A stretch of 64,000 nt of DNA from Alphaproteobacteria bacterium (GTDB lineage: Bacteria > Pseudomonadota > Alphaproteobacteria > Caulobacterales > Hyphomonadaceae): the NCBI GenBank assembly GCA_018222605.1, contig JAAEZZ010000009.1, positions 150,682 through 214,681 on the forward strand. Direction: 5' to 3'. The notes beneath the pieces are model-generated. The model worked only from the letters and a program-made list of their open reading frames with translations. It was not told the origin of the DNA and did no database searches. Every line of letters starts with the position of its first letter. Position 1 is the first letter of the stretch. A program made the translations under genes and the position numbers. Shown piece after piece: positions 33,379-42,943 of this stretch.

Positions 33379-33395
33379 ATGTTGCGCTGCAACAT
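33379..33395. promoter_or_regulatory. 17-bp palindromic putative operator upstream of ecm
   Basis: ATGTTGCGCTGCAACAT: 7 outer pairs perfect. Confidence 0.6.
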
Positions 33396-33473
33396 GCCGC
33401 GTGAGACGTAACAAGGCAAGCATTCCGTGCTTGCCGCTGCCCGCCTGAACAACCACATGACCTGAAACAGGAA

Positions 33474-34007
33474 ATGAATGTGATACAGTCTTCTTCTCCC
33501 CTCAAGACCGTTCTGATCTTGCGGCTCATTGCCCTGCTGGCTTTCCCGGCGGGCGTCGTTCTGGCCGCCATATTGGAACGCAGCGCGCTGATGGTGGTGG
33601 TGCTGGCCCTCGGCATGCTCGGGGTCAGCTGGGTGGAAAGATTGCGCCTTATCCACCTTGCGGGAAATGACGATCGGCCTGATTTTTCAGGACTTTTACC
33701 TGGCCTTGCCTGGCGCACCGGCTTGCTGGCGGGCGTCTTTATTCTCAGCCTCGGCATCCTAGCCCTGTTCCGGGATGTGTCATTGGCGCGCGGATTGGGC
33801 CTTACGGATATGGTCCTTCTGCTTGCTGCAGCAGGTGTTGCGCTTGCCGCAAACCGGGTCAGCGCATCTATTGCGGGGCGCGAGATGGAAGGAGCTCTGG
33901 CGCAGGTTAATGCGGCGTTTGGTACCAGCAGTGCGAACGATAATTCCGGTCGTGGCCAGTCTGGAAATGGCGACATCATCGAAGGTGAAGTCATCGACCG
34001 CGATTGA
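33474..34007 (+). CDS. Hypothetical integral membrane protein
   Basis: Several hydrophobic helices; acidic C-terminus GDIIEGEVIDRD. Confidence 0.65.
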   Translation: MNVIQSSSPLKTVLILRLIALLAFPAGVVLAAILERSALMVVVLALGMLGVSWVERLRLIHLAGNDDRPDFSGLLPGLAWRTGLLAGVFILSLGILALFRDVSLARGLGLTDMVLLLAAAGVALAANRVSASIAGREMEGALAQVNAAFGTSSANDNSGRGQSGNGDIIEGEVIDRD

Positions 34008-34072
34008 ATTCCGGCATTTTACCGCTACCACACATCAGCTACGTTTCATCCGACTTTGCGGAGATACAGGAT

Positions 34073-34375
34073 ATGTCTGACTCTATCGGCCTTATGGCTG
34101 CAGCCCTGACAACATTGTCTTTCCTGCCGCAGGCTTTGCTTGTGATCCGTACGCGTCAAACCAGGGGCATTTCGCTGATCATGTACATCATGTTCACGAC
34201 CGGCGTCGCGGCATGGCTGGTCTATGGCATCATGGAGCAATCCCTGCCGATGATCCTGGCCAATTCCGTCACCTTGGTACTTGCCATGATCATCCTCGGC
34301 CTGAAGGTCTGGCACTCGCTTCAGGCCAGAACCCAGGGCGCGACAGAGTCCACATCTGCGCCAATCGCCTCGTAA
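34073..34375 (+). CDS. SemiSWEET / PQ-loop transporter
   Basis: MAAALTTLSFLPQALLVIRTRQTRGISLIMYIMFTTGVAAWLVYGIM... Confidence 0.88.
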   Translation: MSDSIGLMAAALTTLSFLPQALLVIRTRQTRGISLIMYIMFTTGVAAWLVYGIMEQSLPMILANSVTLVLAMIILGLKVWHSLQARTQGATESTSAPIAS

Positions 34376-35214
34376 TAGGCCTTCTGCACCTTGCGGGTGA
34401 CGGGCCCAGGCTTGCCCATGCCGATGGGTTGCCCTTCCAGCATGATGACGGGCGCGATCATTGCTCCGGCAGATGTCGTGAAAACTTCCGCTGCGTTCAG
34501 GGCCTCGTCCGGCGTGAAGGCGCGCTCTTCTATCTTGAGCCCGGTCTTTTCAGTCAGGTGCAGAACGCCTGAGCGGGTGATGCCGGGTAAAATATCCGTG
34601 GAAAGATTGCGCGTAATCAGGCGCCCGGTGTTATCAACAATCCAGGCGTTGGCCGAGGCGGCCTCTGTCACCTTGCTGTCCTGCACCAGAAAGGCCGTGT
34701 CTGCGCCAGCCTGTTTGGCCGCGCGATAGGCGAGGGCCTGCGACAGCAATTGCACCGTCTTCATATCGCGCCGGGCCCAGCGAGTATCATGCATGAAGAT
34801 CGCGGCGATGCCGTGTTCGGCCGCTTGACCGATCAGTGGCTTGGCATCTGCATACAGGAAGACTGTCGGCTCGAACTTTTCCGGCCCGGCAAAGTCGCGT
34901 GCCTCATAGGCGCCGCCCGTGACCTGCAAATAGACGAGCCCCTCGCGGATGCCATTGGCGTCGATTAGTTCCTGATGGATGCGGGCCCAGTCTGCATCGC
35001 TGTGTGGATTGGGTAGTGCGATGCCTTCCAGGGTGCGTGCCAGACGCTGCAGGTGGCCGTCCAGATCCACGAATGTGCCATCATAGACCGCGGTCACTTC
35101 ATAGGCGGCATGGGCAAACAGAAAGCCTCTGTCGAGCGGAGAAATACGGGCCTCGGAGAACGGCACGATCTGGCCGTTAAGATGCACCTGATCGCCTATT
35201 GGCATATTTGCCAT
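34321..35214 (-). CDS. D-amino-acid aminotransferase-like PLP enzyme (class IV)
   Basis: SPLDRGFLFAHAAYEVTAVYDG, LLSQALAYRAAKQAGADTAFLVQDSKVTEAASANAWIV. Confidence 0.88.
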   Translation of the reverse strand: MANMPIGDQVHLNGQIVPFSEARISPLDRGFLFAHAAYEVTAVYDGTFVDLDGHLQRLARTLEGIALPNPHSDADWARIHQELIDANGIREGLVYLQVTGGAYEARDFAGPEKFEPTVFLYADAKPLIGQAAEHGIAAIFMHDTRWARRDMKTVQLLSQALAYRAAKQAGADTAFLVQDSKVTEAASANAWIVDNTGRLITRNLSTDILPGITRSGVLHLTEKTGLKIEERAFTPDEALNAAEVFTTSAGAMIAPVIMLEGQPIGMGKPGPVTRKVQKAYYEAIGADVDSVAPWVLA

Positions 35215-35233
35215 GCCTCCCTGTAAAGAATTG

Positions 35234-35245
35234 TGCAGCGCAACA
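35234..35245. promoter_or_regulatory. 12-mer shared with the ecm upstream palindrome (TGCAGCGCAACA; reverse complement TGTTGCGCTGCA)
   Basis: Identical 12-mer on the opposite strand in the dat/ccr divergent intergenic region. Confidence 0.55.
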
Positions 35246-35367
35246 AACATCTTGCAAGCGAACCGCCGAGCGGCCAAGGTGGCGCGAGCCGAGAGATTTG
35301 TGAAGCCACTCCGATAAGTGCGCTCGCAGCAATTTGGCAGATACAATTGGAGGAGGGCACCCCGATT

Positions 35368-36624
35368 ATGGCGAGGGAAGTTAAGGATATTTATGAGGTA
35401 GGTGAGATTCCGCCGGAGTTTCACGTACCCAAATTCATGCACGCCTGGGCAATTCGCCGCGAGCGTCATGGCCGCCCGTCAACGGCGATGCAAATGGAGC
35501 AGGTTCCGGTTCCGGAGATCGATTCCGACGAAGTGCTTGTGCTCGTGATGGCCGCAGGTGTGAACTATAATGGCATCTGGGCTGCCCTTGGCGAGCCGGT
35601 GTCTGTTTTTGACGTTCACAAACAGGATTTCCACGTTGCCGGCTCTGACGCCGCAGGCATTGTCTGGGCCGTTGGCCGCAAGGTAACGCGCGTGAAGCCG
35701 GGCGATGAAGTCGTCATCCACTGTAACCAGGATGATGGCGATGATGAGGAATGCAATGGCGGCGATCCGATGTTCTCGCCCAGCCAGCGTATCTGGGGCT
35801 ATGAGACGCCGGATGGCTCTTTCGCGCAATTCTGCCGCGTTCAGGCCCGTCAGTGCATGCCGCGCCCGAAACACCTGACCTGGGAAGAAAGCGCCTGCTA
35901 CACGCTGACACTCGCCACCGCATACCGCATGCTGTTCGGCCACCGTCCGCACATCGTGAAACCGGCCGACAATGTGCTGGTCTGGGGCGCGTCTGGCGGC
36001 CTGGGCAGTTTTGGCGTTCAGCTCTGTGCGGTCACCGGGGCGAACGCGATCGGCGTCGTGTCCAGTGACGACAAGAAGGATCATGTGCTCAGTCTTGGCG
36101 CCAAGGGCGTGCTGAACCGGAAGGATTTCAATTGCTGGGGCCAGCTGCCCACGGTAAACGGTCCAGAATTCAAGGATTACATGCGCGAGAGCCGCAAATT
36201 CGGCAAGGCGATTTGGGAGATCACCGGCAACAAGGATGTCGACATCGTGTTCGAACATCCCGGCGAGTCGACTTTTCCGGTGTCTGTCTTTGTCGTGAAG
36301 CGCGGTGGCATGGTTGTGATCTGTGCCGGGACAACCGGCTTCAACCTGACCATGGATGCGCGTTTCCTGTGGATGCGCCAGAAGCGCGTTCAGGGCAGCC
36401 ACTTCGCAAACCTGAAACAGGCCTCTGCGGCGAATGATCTGGTCATCAACCGCCGGATTGACCCCGGCATGTCGGAAGTCTTCCCATGGGCAGACATTCC
36501 GGCTGCGCATGACAAGATGCTGGATAACAAGCACTTGCCAGGCAACATGGCTGTTCTGGTGACCTCGCCGAAGCCGGGCCTGCGCACGGTGGAAGACATT
36601 CTGGCCGTCAGCGGTCAGGGCTGA
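35368..36624 (+). CDS. ccr: Crotonyl-CoA carboxylase/reductase
   Basis: Full-length MDR-family protein; KQDFHVAGSDAAGIVWAVG, HCNQDDGDDEECNGGDPMFSPSQRIWGYETPDGSFAQF, HPGESTFPVSVFVVKRGG. Confidence 0.95.
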   Translation: MAREVKDIYEVGEIPPEFHVPKFMHAWAIRRERHGRPSTAMQMEQVPVPEIDSDEVLVLVMAAGVNYNGIWAALGEPVSVFDVHKQDFHVAGSDAAGIVWAVGRKVTRVKPGDEVVIHCNQDDGDDEECNGGDPMFSPSQRIWGYETPDGSFAQFCRVQARQCMPRPKHLTWEESACYTLTLATAYRMLFGHRPHIVKPADNVLVWGASGGLGSFGVQLCAVTGANAIGVVSSDDKKDHVLSLGAKGVLNRKDFNCWGQLPTVNGPEFKDYMRESRKFGKAIWEITGNKDVDIVFEHPGESTFPVSVFVVKRGGMVVICAGTTGFNLTMDARFLWMRQKRVQGSHFANLKQASAANDLVINRRIDPGMSEVFPWADIPAAHDKMLDNKHLPGNMAVLVTSPKPGLRTVEDILAVSGQG

Positions 36625-36637
36625 CAGGTCTGCTGTC

Positions 36638-36991
36638 ATGGCTCGGCCTGACCCGGAAAGCTTCGCCCGAGATTGGGTCGCGGCGTGGAATGATCACGAT
36701 CTCGATGCTGTGTTGTCGCACTATGCAGACGGGATCGTGTTCCATTCCCCGCGCATCGCGCAAGTTATGGGCACGGGCGCAGACAGCATCATGGGCAAGC
36801 CAGCCCTGCGGGAATATTGGGAGAAGGCCCTCGCCATGGCGAGCGGCCTTTTCTTTGAACTGGATGACGTATTGACCGGATCGGATGCCATCACCGTGCT
36901 CTACACCAATCATCGCGGCCAGAAGGCCGCCGAGACATTTGTGTTTGATGAGGATGGCGAGATTTCCATCGCCATCGCAGCCTATCGCTGA
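36638..36991 (+). CDS. NTF2-like / SnoaL family protein
   Basis: WVAAWNDHDLDAVLSHYADGIVFHSPR... Confidence 0.85.
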   Translation: MARPDPESFARDWVAAWNDHDLDAVLSHYADGIVFHSPRIAQVMGTGADSIMGKPALREYWEKALAMASGLFFELDDVLTGSDAITVLYTNHRGQKAAETFVFDEDGEISIAIAAYR

Positions 36992-37018
36992 ACCTGCCGC
37001 ATTTGGCCGGGCAGGGGA

Positions 37019-37759
37019 CTAAATTTCGTCTGCCCCGCCCGGATTACGGCGGCGGCGAATCAGCCAAGTCACGCCGCGCAGATCCGAGAGGGCATCGTTC
37101 AGGCGCCCGAAATTGGTGTAGTTGGACTTGCCGGTGCCGCGTTCGCGGTGGTTCACGTCCCGATATTCCACATCAAAGCCCTCGGCCCGCATCAGCGCTG
37201 GCATGTAGCGGTGCATGTGATCGAAATAGGGCAGCTGGATATAGGCGTCGCGCTTCATCGCTTTGATACCGCAGCCGGAATCGTCGCAATCATCCTTCAG
37301 CATGCGCTTGCGGATATTGTTGGCAAAGCGGCTGCCAAAGCGTTTCCAGGCTGTGTCCTTGCGCTTGGCGCGGCGACCCATCACCATTTTCAGATTGTCC
37401 GGTGCATCGGCGCGGGTCAGCTGGCGGTAAAGGTCCGGCAGGTCTGCGGGATCATTCTGTCCGTCCCCATCCAGCGTGCCAATCACCGGGGCACGCGCGG
37501 CCAGGATACCAGAGCGAATCGCGCGGCTCTGGCCGGCATTCTTGCGGTGGCCCAGTACGCGCAGCATCGGGAATTTCCCTTTCAGCTCGGCGAGCTTGGC
37601 GCGTGTATCGTCCGTTGAGGCGTCGTCCACGAACACCATTTCGAAGGCCCGGCCATCCAAGGCCCTGGCAATCTCGGTGATCAGGGTCTCGACATTGCCA
37701 GCCTCATTATGGACGGGAACAACGACGGAAAATTCAAGTGACTGGGCCATGTCTGGCAC
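37019..37759 (-). CDS. Family 2 glycosyltransferase (dolichol-phosphate mannosyltransferase-like)
   Basis: FSVVVPVHNEAGNVETLITEI, VDDASTDDTRAKL, TLDGDGQNDPADLP. Confidence 0.92.
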   Translation of the reverse strand: MPDMAQSLEFSVVVPVHNEAGNVETLITEIARALDGRAFEMVFVDDASTDDTRAKLAELKGKFPMLRVLGHRKNAGQSRAIRSGILAARAPVIGTLDGDGQNDPADLPDLYRQLTRADAPDNLKMVMGRRAKRKDTAWKRFGSRFANNIRKRMLKDDCDDSGCGIKAMKRDAYIQLPYFDHMHRYMPALMRAEGFDVEYRDVNHRERGTGKSNYTNFGRLNDALSDLRGVTWLIRRRRNPGGADEI

Positions 37760-37907
37760 CTTTCAGGCTATTCGCCCCTGATGTCATGGGGCTTGTTTTG
37801 CACGCTCATACAAAGCGTTGGCTCTCAAGGCGAGACCCGGCACGCATTTCTGGCTGCGATGCAAATTACGGGCAAAATTGCAAGACGAATGCGCCCGAAC
37901 ACGGTAA

Positions 37908-39974
37908 ATGGCTGGCATGACCTTGCTAGACCGACTTTCCACTGGCTGGAAGCCATGGGTGCTCCTGTTCGTGCTGACCTTTGGCGCCGCCGCGCCGGGC
38001 GTGTTCAACCTGCCTGCGCTGGACCGCGATGAAAGCCGTTTCGCCCAGGCCTCCAAGGAAATGCTGGAAGAGCATGACTATATCCGCATCCAGTATCAGG
38101 ATGAACTGCGGAACAAGAAGCCGGCGGGTATTCACTGGCTACAGGCGGGGGCGACGGCCGTCCTGACCGGGCCGGAAGCCAAGCAGATCTGGACCTATCG
38201 CGTCCCCAGCTGGCTGGGCGCGGCCTTCGCGACGCTGGCCTGTTTCTGGGCCGGTCTGCCCCTGATCGGGCGCCGCGCCAGCTTCATCGGTGCCGCCACC
38301 TTTGGCGCAACCCTCCTGCTGACCTCCGAAGCGCACATTTCCAAGACCGATGGCGTGCTGGTCTTCCTGACAACGCTCAGCATCGGCGCGCTCGCGCGGC
38401 TCTACATGAACAAGGACCAGTCCAAAAAGATGGCGCTGCTGTTCTGGTTTTGCATGGGGGCCAGCTTCCTGATCAAGGGGCCGGTCACGCCCATGGTTGC
38501 CGCCTATGCCGGCATTGGCGCCTGGGTGTGGACCAAGGCGGCAGACGGGAAGGGGGGCGACTGGTGGCGTGTGCTGCTCTGGTGGCCGGGGCCGGCGATC
38601 TTTGTGGCGATGGTGCTGCCCTGGTTCCTCTGGATTCAGGCGGCAACTGATGGGCAGTACATCAAGGGCGCTGTCGGCAAGGATCTGAAAGACAAGTTCA
38701 CCGGGGCCTCTGAGGGGCATGGCGGCTGGCCCTTCTACCATCTGACACACCTGCCGGCCTGGTATTTCCCAGCGACCCTGTTCCTGGTGCCAGGCTTTGT
38801 GGCCGCCTGGAAAGCGTTGAAGCCCAACGGGCCTGAAGGCCGGAAATGGATGCAGCACATCCTGTTGATCTCAGCCGTGCTGTTCGCAGGCCTTCTGGCA
38901 CTTAGTTATCTTCTGCCGCTGCTGCCGCGCCCTTCGGGCACGGGCATGGTCTCTCAAGCGGTCAATACGATTGCCACCCTGAAGCCACTGCCGGTCTGGC
39001 CCGCCTTGCTGCTGGTCACGCTCGGCTGGCTGGCCGGTCAGCCGAAATGGCAGGATCGCTGGCCCATTGGCGAAAGCGTTTCGAACGATGAGATGCGCGG
39101 CCTGCGCCTGATTGTCGCCTGGGCGGTGCTGACTTATGCCTTCTTCGAGCTGATGCCGACCCTGCTCAGTCACTATATTCTGCCGGCCTATCCCGCCTTT
39201 GGCTTGCTCGGCGGGTATGCGGCGACCAAGCTGATCGATGGCGCGAAATGGCCGGTGACGCGCTGGGTATCGATCGCGCTGTTCGGTCTGGGCGCCATCC
39301 TCCTGTTGGCGGCGTCGTATCCGGGCGTGACGACCTATTTAATGGCCGAAACAGCAGGAGACTTCACCACGGTTTCAGCCGATGAAGTGCTCGCCTCCTG
39401 GACGCAATACCGGCAGTTTCCGCTCTGGCTCTGGTGGCCCGGCTTTATCCTCTGCGGCGTGGCCATTATCGAATTCTCGCGCCGGCATGAATGCAATGCG
39501 GCGCTCTTTTCCATCCTCGCCAGCGTGCTGATCGGCTGGCATGTGCGCATCTACATGTTGCCCAGCCAGGTCTGGGCGCAGCCGACAGAAACCGCGCGTC
39601 TGGCGCTGGAAGATATCTGCGGCGTGCCGGGAGAAGACTGCAAATGGCAGGCGCCTGCGCGCATTCTGGCGCTCGGCTATGCAGAGCCCTCTTATGTACT
39701 GACGCTCGGTACACAGAATTTGCATCCACCGGAAACCCCGCTCGATCTTCCGTCGGACCCGTCCGCCTATCCGGTGGTCTATCTGATCAATTTCGAAGAC
39801 CGTAAGGCAGAGCCTCCGGTGACGGAGGAAGTCGCGCATCTGCGCCAGCAGGCCGAGCAGATGAATCTGTGCGTGACAGAGACCGAGTCCTATTACGCAC
39901 TGAACTATTCAAACGGAGACCCGGTGAATTTCCGGGCCTACCGGTTTGATCGTGGCGGCTGCCCGGAAAGCTAG
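37908..39974 (+). CDS. ArnT-like family 39 glycosyltransferase
   Basis: LPALDRDESRFAQASKEMLEEHDYIRIQYQDELRNKKPAGIHWLQA; multiple TM segments. Confidence 0.88.
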   Translation: MAGMTLLDRLSTGWKPWVLLFVLTFGAAAPGVFNLPALDRDESRFAQASKEMLEEHDYIRIQYQDELRNKKPAGIHWLQAGATAVLTGPEAKQIWTYRVPSWLGAAFATLACFWAGLPLIGRRASFIGAATFGATLLLTSEAHISKTDGVLVFLTTLSIGALARLYMNKDQSKKMALLFWFCMGASFLIKGPVTPMVAAYAGIGAWVWTKAADGKGGDWWRVLLWWPGPAIFVAMVLPWFLWIQAATDGQYIKGAVGKDLKDKFTGASEGHGGWPFYHLTHLPAWYFPATLFLVPGFVAAWKALKPNGPEGRKWMQHILLISAVLFAGLLALSYLLPLLPRPSGTGMVSQAVNTIATLKPLPVWPALLLVTLGWLAGQPKWQDRWPIGESVSNDEMRGLRLIVAWAVLTYAFFELMPTLLSHYILPAYPAFGLLGGYAATKLIDGAKWPVTRWVSIALFGLGAILLLAASYPGVTTYLMAETAGDFTTVSADEVLASWTQYRQFPLWLWWPGFILCGVAIIEFSRRHECNAALFSILASVLIGWHVRIYMLPSQVWAQPTETARLALEDICGVPGEDCKWQAPARILALGYAEPSYVLTLGTQNLHPPETPLDLPSDPSAYPVVYLINFEDRKAEPPVTEEVAHLRQQAEQMNLCVTETESYYALNYSNGDPVNFRAYRFDRGGCPES

Positions 39975-39977
39975 GTC

Positions 39978-42218
39978 CTAGAAGTCATAACCGATCCGCA
40001 CGCCATAGGTGCGCGGGTCGGATCGGAACGTGTTATAGCCGATAAATCCATAGCCTGAGACGGCATAGTCTTCATCGGTCAGGTTTCGTCCCCATACGGT
40101 CAGCGTCACGCCTGTCTCGATAAGGCGCAGCCCCGCTTCGGCCTGCACGGTCGTGAAGCCCTTTTGCATGCGTGTGTCCAGACCTTCAGGGTCAAGATAA
40201 TAGTCGCCGCGATATTTCAGATGTGCGGATAGCGTGCCTTCCACGCCTTGCGACAGCGTATAGGCATAGCGTCCGCCCAGCGTTGTAGAGACATCCGGCG
40301 CGAAGGGCAGAGGATTGCCGTTAAATTTTGCAGAATTTCCGCCCGTATCTGAAGACTGGTCAATCTCTGTCTCCAGCAGGGTCAGGCCCGCTTCCAGCAT
40401 GAAGGCTTCCGTGGCCTGCCAGGTCAGATCGGCTTCGAGGCCATAGGACGTCGCCGCATCCAGATTGGACAGGGAGTTGGACGTGATGCTGCCGCCGCCC
40501 GGCAACTGGAAATCTACAAAGATGCGGGCCTGCGGGCTGTTATAGTCCTGATAGAAGGCGGAGATATTGTAGGCCAACGTCGCACTCGGCCGGCCCTTAT
40601 AGCCCACTTCATATGCGGTGACGGTTTCGGCATCGAACAGTCCATCATCGGCGAAATGGGTCACATTGTTCTGCACCTCGCCATTGAAGCCGCCGGATTT
40701 ATAGCTGTTGGCGATGGAGCCATAGGCTGTACCGTTTGCCATTTTGTAAGACAGCGCCAGATTGCCACTCAGCTGCGTGTCATCAATCTTGTTGCTGCCT
40801 GCAGCAAAGCCCAGGCCGTTGACATTATTATAGCCAACTGTGCCGTCATCAAAAACATGCCGTCCACTGCCAATGCCTTCTATTTCCTCATGCGTCAGGC
40901 GTGCGCCCAGCGTTGCGGTCAGGCGGTCTGACAGGTCGAACTCATTATAGGTGAAGGCGGCAAGGCTGGTGCGCTCCTGGCGGATGTCCGTCACCAGCGT
41001 CATGGCCGTGCCATCCGATATCGGATCAGGGCCCGCGCGGCTGCCCGCGCCGACATAGGCGCAACTCCCAATCAGGGTCGCCGGGTCCAGCTCTCCGCAC
41101 CAGATTGTATAGGTCTGGCTGAAATCTTCCTGAGAGGCATGAATGCCGAACAGGCTGCTGCCTCTGTCCCAATCTGTCTTGAAACGAAATTCCTGCGAGT
41201 ACTGACGGAAGTCGCGGATATAAGAGAGGTTCGCACTGAGTGTGGGGTCGCCATAGAGGGCGGCCGCGCCGTCAAAGTCAAATCCGTAATCCTGATTGTA
41301 TCCTTCAAAGGAGGTCAGGGAGGTCAGCGTCCAGCGGCCCAGTGCGCGTTCATACTCGGCAGAGATGCCGTAGAATTCATTGTCCGTATCCTGCAGGCCG
41401 TCACCGGATGAGGATATCTCGTGATCGCTGAGGTTTAGCGTATCATTGCGCGGCGTTGCGTTGACGCCATTGTCTTCTTCATAATGCGTGCGGATCAGCA
41501 GGCTGCCGCCCAGTGCGCGTTCCCAGTTCAGGCCAAGGCGCAGGCCGAACTCATCGCGCACACCGCCCGCATCTTCCGGGCCGTCTACATTGTCTAGCAC
41601 AGCATCGCGGCTCAGATACCGTCCGGCCAGGCGATAGCTGAAGCCATTGTTGAGGCTGTTGCCATAGGCGCCGTCGAGATCCACGCGATTGAAATTGCCA
41701 TAGCCTGCGCGGACATAGCGGCGCTGGTCTTCTCCGGGGCGCACGGAAATGAAATTGATCGCGCCGCCAGACGCATTGCGGCCATACAGTGTGCCTTGCG
41801 GGCCTTTCAGAACTTCGATCCGTTCCAGATCGTACAGCATCATCCCGGTCTGGACATTGGTCGCCAGATAGACGCCATCGGAATAGACGGAGGCCGCTGT
41901 CGGCGTCAGCGCCTGATGATCCACTGCGCCGATGCCGCGCATCTGGAAGGCAACCTGGGTGCCATTGGCCACGGCGGCTTCCACGCCGGTCAGCAGGTCG
42001 GTCACATCCTCTGCGCCGACATAGGCATCGGTCAGGGAAAGGTCCGCCGCACTGATGACGCTGACGGACATGGGAATGTCGCTCAGCGGCGTTTCGCTCG
42101 CGGTCGCTGTGGTGACGACCGGGTCCAGCCGGGCAGGGGCATCTTCGATCTCGGCAAAAGCCGGCGCGCCAATCGCGGCCAGGATCAGCGGTGTGGTCAG
42201 GCAGTGAAAAGTTTTCAT
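39978..42218 (-). CDS. TonB-dependent receptor
   Basis: Signal peptide, plug-domain ERIEVLKGPQGTLYGRNASGGAINFIS, C-terminal beta-barrel ending YGVRIGYDF. Confidence 0.95.
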   Translation of the reverse strand: MKTFHCLTTPLILAAIGAPAFAEIEDAPARLDPVVTTATASETPLSDIPMSVSVISAADLSLTDAYVGAEDVTDLLTGVEAAVANGTQVAFQMRGIGAVDHQALTPTAASVYSDGVYLATNVQTGMMLYDLERIEVLKGPQGTLYGRNASGGAINFISVRPGEDQRRYVRAGYGNFNRVDLDGAYGNSLNNGFSYRLAGRYLSRDAVLDNVDGPEDAGGVRDEFGLRLGLNWERALGGSLLIRTHYEEDNGVNATPRNDTLNLSDHEISSSGDGLQDTDNEFYGISAEYERALGRWTLTSLTSFEGYNQDYGFDFDGAAALYGDPTLSANLSYIRDFRQYSQEFRFKTDWDRGSSLFGIHASQEDFSQTYTIWCGELDPATLIGSCAYVGAGSRAGPDPISDGTAMTLVTDIRQERTSLAAFTYNEFDLSDRLTATLGARLTHEEIEGIGSGRHVFDDGTVGYNNVNGLGFAAGSNKIDDTQLSGNLALSYKMANGTAYGSIANSYKSGGFNGEVQNNVTHFADDGLFDAETVTAYEVGYKGRPSATLAYNISAFYQDYNSPQARIFVDFQLPGGGSITSNSLSNLDAATSYGLEADLTWQATEAFMLEAGLTLLETEIDQSSDTGGNSAKFNGNPLPFAPDVSTTLGGRYAYTLSQGVEGTLSAHLKYRGDYYLDPEGLDTRMQKGFTTVQAEAGLRLIETGVTLTVWGRNLTDEDYAVSGYGFIGYNTFRSDPRTYGVRIGYDF

Positions 42219-42322
42219 CCGCTGCGCTTACCAGTCTCTGAGAATCGCTTGCAATGCTTTATCGTCGCATGGAAGCCATGCGTCAGAGGTGAGGTCCTGT
42301 GAAAGCAGCTGTCTTGCGCGGC

Positions 42323-42925
42323 TTATCTCGGCGCGCGCTTGGCCAGAATTCGCTGCAATGTGCGTCGGTGCATGTTCAGGCGGCGGGCCGTTTCAGAGAC
42401 ATTGTGATTGCACAGCTCATACACACGCTGAATGTGTTCCCAGCGCACCCGGTCTGCCGACATCGGGTTCTCCGGCGGTGCCGGTTTCTCATCGGTAGAG
42501 GCCACCAGCGCGCGGATAATATCTTCCACATCTGCCGGCTTGGAAAGGTAATCCACGGCGCCAGCCTTTACGGCGGCCACGGCGGTGGCAATGGCGCCAT
42601 AGCCAGTCAGGATCACGGCGCGGGCATCCGGGCGGTGCTTGTGCAGCACTTCCACCACTTCCAGGCCGCTGCCATCTTCCAGGCGCAGGTCCAGAACCGC
42701 AAAGGCGGGCGGGTTCAGGCGGGCAATATCCTTGCCCTCGCTGACGCTGGAGACGGCAGAAACCACAAACCCCCGCTGCGCAAGCGCGCGTGCAAGCCTT
42801 TGCACGAACGGGCCGTCATCATCCATGACAAGGCACGAGCGATCCTCAATATCCTTGAGACTCTCATGCAGGTTTACATTTACTGGCCGATCCATCGCCA
42901 AAACCCCTGAACTAATCCTGAACAT
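42323..42925 (-). CDS. regA: Redox response regulator, ActR/RegA/PrrA family
   Basis: REC domain plus RVRWEHIQRVYELCNHNVSETARRLNMHRRTLQRILAKRAPR. Confidence 0.93.
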   Translation of the reverse strand: MFRISSGVLAMDRPVNVNLHESLKDIEDRSCLVMDDDGPFVQRLARALAQRGFVVSAVSSVSEGKDIARLNPPAFAVLDLRLEDGSGLEVVEVLHKHRPDARAVILTGYGAIATAVAAVKAGAVDYLSKPADVEDIIRALVASTDEKPAPPENPMSADRVRWEHIQRVYELCNHNVSETARRLNMHRRTLQRILAKRAPR

Positions 42926-42943
42926 ATAGGCCAGTTGCGCCTA

